Source: Nitrospirota bacterium
GTDB lineage: Bacteria > Nitrospirota > Nitrospiria > Nitrospirales > UBA8639
Reading direction: 5' to 3'
Assembly: GCA_029865515.1 (NCBI GenBank)
Contig: JAOUGQ010000086.1
Span: forward strand, 1-11,230
DNA: 11,230 nt
The translations under genes were made by a program, and so were the position numbers. This document shows positions 7,396 through 11,230 of the stretch, one piece after another (position 1 is the first letter of the stretch; the number at the start of each line of letters is the position of its first letter). The notes beneath the pieces are model-generated. The model worked only from the letters and a program-made list of their open reading frames with translations. It was not told where the DNA came from and did not search any database.

Positions 7396-8445
7396 TCAGG
7401 CCCCTGCTCGTACGGAGATCGCTTCCGCTTTCCACCCTGCTCTAAGAAGCCATTCCTTTTTCCAGACGAAAGAAATGACCACTACGCACGAGAGGGCCAA
7501 CGCCAATCCTAAAGGCCATATAAATAGTTCGGTCGTTGGTCGAAACAATTCCATTTCGGTCGTCGTGGGCTCAAGACGATCTAATTCCTCATAGACCCTC
7601 GTGAGGCCTTCCGTGTCTTTGGCGCGCAGGTACAGACCTCCGGTACTTTGTGCGAGGTGGCGAAGGGTGTCTTCATCCAAATCCCGCGAAGGATTCACCG
7701 TCTGCGTGCCGAAAAATGACGGAACCTCCATGCGATCCGCGCCAACACCGATGGTATAGATTCGAATGCCTTGTTCCTTCGCCAACGCTGCCGCTTGTGT
7801 GGGCGACACTTCACCAGCCGTATTGGCCCCGTCGGTTAATAACACCAAGACATGGCTTACGCCCGGCTGTTCCCGAAGCCGTTTCACGGCAAGACCGATT
7901 GCATCGCCAATGGCGGTTTCCTGTCCCGCCAGGCCAATCTCTGTTTCCTTCAACATGACTGTAACCGTGTCCCGGTCAAAGGTCAGGGGCGTCTGCACGT
8001 AGGCTTGTGAGCCAAACACGATCAAGCCCACACGATCCCCTGTTCGGCGACCGATGAACTTACCAGCCGCTGCCTTTACGACCTCCAAACGCGTGACCTC
8101 CTTCCCGTTCAGGGAAAAATCCGGTATTTTCATGCTGCCGGATAGATCAACCGCCAGCATCAGATCACGCCCACTGGTTGGCAACCCGACAGGTTCCCCA
8201 ATCCACTGTGGACGGGCAGCCGCAACGAGCAGGGCCAGCCAGATGATGATCGCAATCCAAAAAAGTTTTGAGGTCCCGGGGCGAGTGTCCGAGATCAATT
8301 GCCCGGACTGTATAGACATGATGTCTTCAAAATGCGGCACCTTCATGGCACGCCGGAAGGTATGTGACGCGGGCGGTGCCCAGCGACGCACGATCCAGGG
8401 CAGAGGAACCATCGCGAACACCCATGGCATGGCAAATGTTATCAT
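7396..8445 (-). CDS. batA: BatA-like VWA-domain membrane protein
   Basis: This is the first of two VWA proteins in the cluster, expected to bind a divalent metal ion and partner proteins at the periplasmic face of the inner membrane. It has 349 residues. A hydrophobic N-terminal segment (about 5-18) and a second helix (about 61-77) precede the VWA domain (about 93-290), and one helix (about 309-327) precedes a basic tail (WKKEWLLRAGWK). The MIDAS residues are complete: DLSGSM (100-105), Thr177 in GQETAIGDAI, and Asp205 in LLTDGANTAGE. The helix and charge pattern puts the VWA domain outside the cytoplasm, as usual for this family. The open frame reaches back to TTG 8487. The ATG at 8445 overlaps the DUF4381 stop as ATGA and has GGAG 9 bases upstream, so that start is chosen. 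It is a diverged paralogue of the VWA part of the next gene. Confidence 0.95.
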   Translation of the reverse strand: MITFAMPWVFAMVPLPWIVRRWAPPASHTFRRAMKVPHFEDIMSIQSGQLISDTRPGTSKLFWIAIIIWLALLVAAARPQWIGEPVGLPTSGRDLMLAVDLSGSMKIPDFSLNGKEVTRLEVVKAAAGKFIGRRTGDRVGLIVFGSQAYVQTPLTFDRDTVTVMLKETEIGLAGQETAIGDAIGLAVKRLREQPGVSHVLVLLTDGANTAGEVSPTQAAALAKEQGIRIYTIGVGADRMEVPSFFGTQTVNPSRDLDEDTLRHLAQSTGGLYLRAKDTEGLTRVYEELDRLEPTTTEMELFRPTTELFIWPLGLALALSCVVVISFVWKKEWLLRAGWKAEAISVRAGA

Positions 8446-8939
8446 GCGGTATTTCTCCGTGTGGGTGGAGAAACATGCTGAATCCAACGTTCGACCAAGG
8501 GCAAAAGATCGGCTGCCGGCACCAACGACCGTGGTTGGTACGGTCCTGAACTCAACACATGGCCAACCCCTTCAGTAAATTGATTCGTCCCACCCGTCCG
8601 GTCTAAAAATCCCAACCACGAACTTCCCACTAGCCCCGCCACCTCTGTTCGAGGAAAGTTCGCCATGGCATAACGACGGGTAATTTCTGAAAGTCGTTGA
8701 ACCACCCATTGATCGTTTTTGTGGATTTTATAGTGCTGTTTGACTGCACCAAGTTCGGCCATGGCCAGTCGGCGGGCCTTCGTCCGATATCGATAGGCCC
8801 TCATCCATATGAACACAATGACTCCGGCGACCATCAACCCGAAGACGATCCACCAACCGAGTGCCGGAGGCCACAAGGAAATCGGGTCAGGCAGATGAAC
8901 ATCCCGGAGATCTTGTAAGGGAGAACTCGAAGCCGGCAT
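8442..8939 (-). CDS. DUF4381 family single-pass membrane protein
   Basis: This small membrane protein of unknown biochemical role occurs in MoxR/DUF58/VWA clusters, between DUF58 and BatA. It has 165 residues. The family hallmark LPDPISLWPPALGWW (16-30) lies directly before and into one membrane helix (about 26-46). A basic segment RAYRYRTKARR follows, indicating an N-out, C-in arrangement, and then a cytoplasmic helical domain to the end. The domain includes EITRRYAMANFPRTEVAGLV and a Trp/Leu-rich SSWLGFLDRTGG typical of the family. The longest frame starts with TTG at 8945, directly after an in-frame TAG; the ATG at 8939 is preferred on codon grounds. GGGA upstream fits either start poorly, 4 bases from TTG and 10 from ATG. 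It begins 15 bases after the DUF58 stop and overlaps batA by 4 bases (ATGA), so translation is probably coupled. It may connect the VWA complex with the cytoplasmic DUF58 and MoxR proteins, which is inference. Confidence 0.88.
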   Translation of the reverse strand: MPASSSPLQDLRDVHLPDPISLWPPALGWWIVFGLMVAGVIVFIWMRAYRYRTKARRLAMAELGAVKQHYKIHKNDQWVVQRLSEITRRYAMANFPRTEVAGLVGSSWLGFLDRTGGTNQFTEGVGHVLSSGPYQPRSLVPAADLLPLVERWIQHVSPPTRRNTA

Positions 8940-8954
8940 GTTCAACTATTCCCA

Positions 8955-9962
8955 TTATGCCGAGGTGTGATGAGCACTTCGCCGGTTCCCCAGATCCTGT
9001 AAGCCACGACGTAACTGATACGGGATATCGTCATGGGTTCCCAAGCCAATGAATCCGATTCCCCGGGTCAGACATAGCGCTCGAATATCTTCGTAGCGTT
9101 GTGTAAATTGTTCAGAATAGGACTGAACGGTTTTGGCAGATCCCGTATTAAAGATTCCCATTCGTTTCCCGTCAGTCACGGGATACTGGCCGGCAGGTGG
9201 CGGCTCTTGTTCTAATTGGTCATAAATCAAAATGGCCACAACTTCCTGGTGGCCACCTAATCGGATGAGGGTATGTTTGGCCTGCTGGTCCCACTCGCGA
9301 AAGTCACTCAAAAGGAAAACGAGACTTCCGGGCTTTGCCGTTGTCATGACTCGATTTAAGGCCGACTGAAGAGGTGAGGTGGAGGGTCTAGGGTGTTCAT
9401 CCTCCTGAGAAGGGTGGGCACTGCCTTGAGCCAGGAGATTGAGAAGTTGGAGCACTCCCCCTCTTCCTCCTCTGGGTCGGAGTTCAACATGGTCCACCTC
9501 TGAAAAAACCACAGCCCCCACCCGGTCGCCCCGTTCATGCGACGCCCATGCCAATAAGGCAGCGGCATGCGCGGCAATCACGGATTTAAAGGCAACCCTG
9601 GTCCCGAATTGCATCGCTTTTCTATCATCCACCACCATAAAAACGGGACGCTCTCGTTCTTCTCGAAATACCTTGAGGTAGGGTTCATTGGTCCTCGCCA
9701 TTACCCGCCAATCCATGAGGCGCACATCATCACCCGGTTGATAGCGCCTGGATTCTTCAAAATCAATGCCCCTGCCTTTAAACGGGGATCGCTCCCCCCC
9801 GGCCAATAAGGAATGCACCCGTTTCCTGGCCCTTACCCCTAATACCCCTGTCTGGTGTCGCATGTTGATGAGATCGGCAAGCTGAACCTCCACCCCTTGC
9901 AATCCATGAGGTTCGCTCAGAGGTAGTTCGGATGACAACGCCTGTTTATGGAACGGCCACAT
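8955..9962 (-). CDS. DUF58 domain protein (VWA-like, MoxR-associated)
   Basis: This 335-residue soluble protein belongs to the DUF58 family, nearly always encoded next to a MoxR ATPase and thought to act with it. The hallmark block is clear: GIDFEESRRYQPGDDVRLMD (65-84), WRVMARTNEPYLKVFREE (85-102), then PVFMVVDDRKAM (106-117). After it come AHERGDRVGAV-like residues (SHERGDRVGAVVF, 141-153) and a second strand VFLLSDFREW (215-224), which together form a VWA-like fold. No membrane helix is seen, unlike many DUF58 proteins that start with two. The MIDAS-like motif is degraded: where DxSxS is expected the sequence is D112-D-R-K-A116, so both serines are missing and metal binding may be lost. 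The ATG at 9962 overlaps the moxR stop by 17 bases. No Shine-Dalgarno sequence is visible before it, which suggests coupled translation. Confidence 0.93.
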   Translation of the reverse strand: MWPFHKQALSSELPLSEPHGLQGVEVQLADLINMRHQTGVLGVRARKRVHSLLAGGERSPFKGRGIDFEESRRYQPGDDVRLMDWRVMARTNEPYLKVFREERERPVFMVVDDRKAMQFGTRVAFKSVIAAHAAALLAWASHERGDRVGAVVFSEVDHVELRPRGGRGGVLQLLNLLAQGSAHPSQEDEHPRPSTSPLQSALNRVMTTAKPGSLVFLLSDFREWDQQAKHTLIRLGGHQEVVAILIYDQLEQEPPPAGQYPVTDGKRMGIFNTGSAKTVQSYSEQFTQRYEDIRALCLTRGIGFIGLGTHDDIPYQLRRGLQDLGNRRSAHHTSA

Positions 9963-10920
9963 GGTTTAAAATTTCTGAGATCACCTGATCGGTCCTGATA
10001 CCCTCCGCTTCCGCTTCAAACGTCAGCAGGACACGGTGGCGCAATACATCAGGGACTACGGCCTGAATGTCTTCCGGTGAGACATAATCGCGTCCTTCCA
10101 ACCAGGCATGTGCCCTGGCACACCGCTCCAATCCGATAGTCGCCCTGGGACTGGCTCCAAACCGGATCCATCGCTTCAACATCGCGCTATAGGGGGCAGG
10201 CTCACGAGTCGCCATCACGAGTTGGACAATATATTCTTCCAGTGTTGGTGCGACATACACATCCCATATCTGCCGCCGAGCGGCCACAACCACTTTTTGG
10301 GGAATCGGCGTGAGGGTTGTTGTTAGATCTCCGGGAGTCGCTCTCGCCTGGCGACGAACGAGTTCGGCAATCTTTCGTTCTCCTTCCACATCGGGATACT
10401 GCACCCGGACATAGAGAAGAAAGCGATCCAATTGTGCTTCAGGCAAGGGATAGGTGCCTTCCTGCTCAATGGGGTTTTGTGTGGCCATGACTAAAAACAA
10501 CTCGGGCAAGGGGTAACTCGTTCGCCCGACCGTCACTTGATGTTCTCCCATGGCCTCTAATAGGGCTGCCTGCACCTTGGCCGGCGCCCGATTGATTTCA
10601 TCGGCGAGGACGAGATTGTGAAAAACAGGTCCGGGTTGAAAGCGAAACGATCCGTCGTGGGGGCGATAAATGTCTGTTCCCGTAATATCCGCGGGGAGTA
10701 AATCAGGGGTAAATTGAATCCGATGGAAATCAGCCTCTAATCCGGAGGCCAACGTTTTAATGGCGGTGGTTTTGGCTAATCCTGGGGCACCTTCAACCAG
10801 AAGGTGTCCATCAGCCAACAAGGCAATCAACAACCTGAGGGTAAGACCCCCTTGCCCGATCACCTGTTGATTCAGGAAGGCTCGAAGCCGGGATATCTGA
10901 TCGTGTTCAGATCCAGACAT
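9946..10920 (-). CDS. moxR: MoxR-family AAA+ ATPase
   Basis: This is the chaperone-like AAA+ ATPase that heads the cluster, cytoplasmic and presumably hexameric. MoxR proteins are thought to use ATP to mature or remodel VWA-containing partners. The 324 residues carry every expected motif: Walker A EGAPGLAKTT (43-52), a substrate-pore-side block FTPDLLPADITGTDIY (70-85), Walker B LVLADEINRAP (103-113), sensor 1 in MATQNPIEQEGTYPLPEAQ (145-163, Asn149), the arginine-finger region LDRF (164-167) and sensor 2 SPRA (257-260). The C-terminal lid ends at VAVP. The length is normal for the family. The start is the only ATG in the frame after an in-frame TAA at about 10945-10947. Its Shine-Dalgarno sequence is weak (AAGA). 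It is the first gene after the predicted promoter and overlaps the DUF58 gene by 17 bases. Family assignment is very secure; the exact client is inferred to be the downstream VWA proteins. Confidence 0.96.
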   Translation of the reverse strand: MSGSEHDQISRLRAFLNQQVIGQGGLTLRLLIALLADGHLLVEGAPGLAKTTAIKTLASGLEADFHRIQFTPDLLPADITGTDIYRPHDGSFRFQPGPVFHNLVLADEINRAPAKVQAALLEAMGEHQVTVGRTSYPLPELFLVMATQNPIEQEGTYPLPEAQLDRFLLYVRVQYPDVEGERKIAELVRRQARATPGDLTTTLTPIPQKVVVAARRQIWDVYVAPTLEEYIVQLVMATREPAPYSAMLKRWIRFGASPRATIGLERCARAHAWLEGRDYVSPEDIQAVVPDVLRHRVLLTFEAEAEGIRTDQVISEILNHVAVP

Positions 10921-10934
10921 ACGTCTTGAAATGA

Positions 10935-10954
10935 ACCCGGTGAATTACCTGGGT
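10935..10954 (-). promoter_or_regulatory. Short bulged hairpin in the predicted moxR leader
   Basis: The minus strand reads ACCC-A-GGT, AATTC, ACC-GGGT. That gives seven Watson-Crick pairs with one bulged A and a five-base loop, ending 14 bases before the moxR ATG. No T-run follows, so it is not an intrinsic terminator. It could affect translation of moxR, whose own Shine-Dalgarno sequence is weak. A chance structure is possible. Confidence 0.3.
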
Positions 10955-11036
10955 CAAAAAATTACTGATTCCTCACACGAGATTGCCCTTGGGCATCTCC
11001 AGATTGTCATCCTGTATGATCTCAGACTTCTTTTTC

Positions 11037-11064
11037 ATAATAATTCACCATTTTTGAGAGTCAA
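11037..11064 (-). promoter_or_regulatory. Predicted sigma70-type promoter for the moxR-bat operon
   Basis: On the minus strand a -35 box TTGACT (11059-11064) and a -10 box TATTAT (11037-11042) are separated by 16 bases; each matches consensus at 5 of 6 positions. Transcription would start near 11030 and leave a leader of about 110 bases before moxR. A short inverted repeat, GTTTG-CTCAC-CAAAC (11068-11082), lies just upstream of the -35 box and could be an operator. No other promoter-like pair of this quality was seen upstream of moxR. Confidence 0.55.
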
Positions 11065-11230
11065 GGGGTTTGGTGAGCAAACTGTGATCCTTTCGAAAAA
11101 CCGCTGAAACTTTTTCCTTTTGTCTAGCCTTAGAGTGTCAATTGAAATGATGATGATAAATCCAAACTTGCCCCCTTTCCACCAACCACATTCCGAATGA
11201 GGATTTGCCGTATCGTTTTCCCATATACTA

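Larger units (their letters stand above)
10921..11230. other. Intergenic region upstream of the operon
   Basis: These bases are visibly more AT-rich than the genes and hold no supported coding sequence on either strand. Besides the promoter and leader hairpin, they contain a perfect TTGACA on the minus strand (11136-11141), with no acceptable -10 box at the right distance. There is also a GATGATGAT run (11147-11157). A 21-codon frame (10973-11038) begins inside the promoter's -10 box and is not called as a gene. No tRNA, terminator or IS end was seen. Confidence 0.6.

Noticed and set aside
10973..11038. 21-codon minus-strand frame starting MKKKSEIIQDD upstream of moxR
   Set aside because: Its ATG overlaps the predicted -10 box, so that promoter would not transcribe its start. 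It has no clear ribosome site and resembles no known family.
11136..11141. Perfect TTGACA on the minus strand
   Set aside because: No -10-like hexamer lies 15-19 bases downstream; the stretch there reads AAAAGG.
11036..11230. Minus-strand frame open from the right edge to a TGA at 11036, possibly the tail of an upstream gene
   Set aside because: It has no ATG in the visible part, an unlikely residue mix, AT-rich composition unlike the genes, and it contains the best promoter of the window.
1..11230. CRISPR array, tRNA, rRNA, insertion sequence or phage-type defence island
   Set aside because: No regularly spaced repeats, transposase motifs, terminal inverted repeats or RNA gene signatures were seen; the MoxR/VWA genes here match the Bat cluster, not known defence cassettes.

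Overview
The window (about 53% GC by eye) is almost entirely coding. Every supported gene lies on the minus strand, so the locus reads from right to left. It looks like one long operon from a Gram-negative-type bacterium, because it encodes envelope proteins with a signal peptide and periplasmic VWA domains. The phylum cannot be fixed from sequence reading alone. A proteobacterium or a Nitrospirota-like lineage would both fit.

Right edge (10921-11230): about 310 bases without a supported gene. They hold a good sigma70-type promoter (TTGACT, 16 bases, TATTAT) pointing into the operon, and a short bulged hairpin in the predicted 5' leader.

First module (3627-10920): a MoxR/Bat (aerotolerance-type) cluster. 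In transcription order it contains a MoxR-family AAA+ ATPase, a DUF58 protein, a DUF4381 membrane protein, BatA (VWA), a BatB-BatC fusion (VWA, TPR, low-complexity linker, conserved C-terminal motif) and BatD. Spacing runs from a 17-base overlap to a 15-base gap, which implies translational coupling. The MoxR ATPase probably remodels or matures a membrane-anchored complex. BatA and BatB present metal-binding VWA domains in the periplasm, BatD contributes a large periplasmic domain, and DUF4381 and DUF58 link it to the cytoplasm.

Second module (1-3575): a Gld-type ABC system. It comprises a GldA-like ATPase, a six-helix ABC-2 permease and a GldG-like auxiliary protein that runs off the left edge. 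This last gene covers the first 1.67 kb. It is separated from the Bat part by 51 bases with no visible terminator. The gap inside the module between ATPase and permease is larger (161 bases) and carries a perfect 10-base palindrome and a 13-codon mini-ORF.

Several starts were moved from the longest open frame using Shine-Dalgarno position or gene overlap (DUF4381, BatA, BatD, permease, GldG-like). All families are recognisable, so nothing here is clearly an undescribed system. The most interesting points are the physical union of a MoxR/Bat module with a Gld-type ABC exporter, the BatB-BatC fusion, and the degenerate MIDAS motif in the DUF58 protein.
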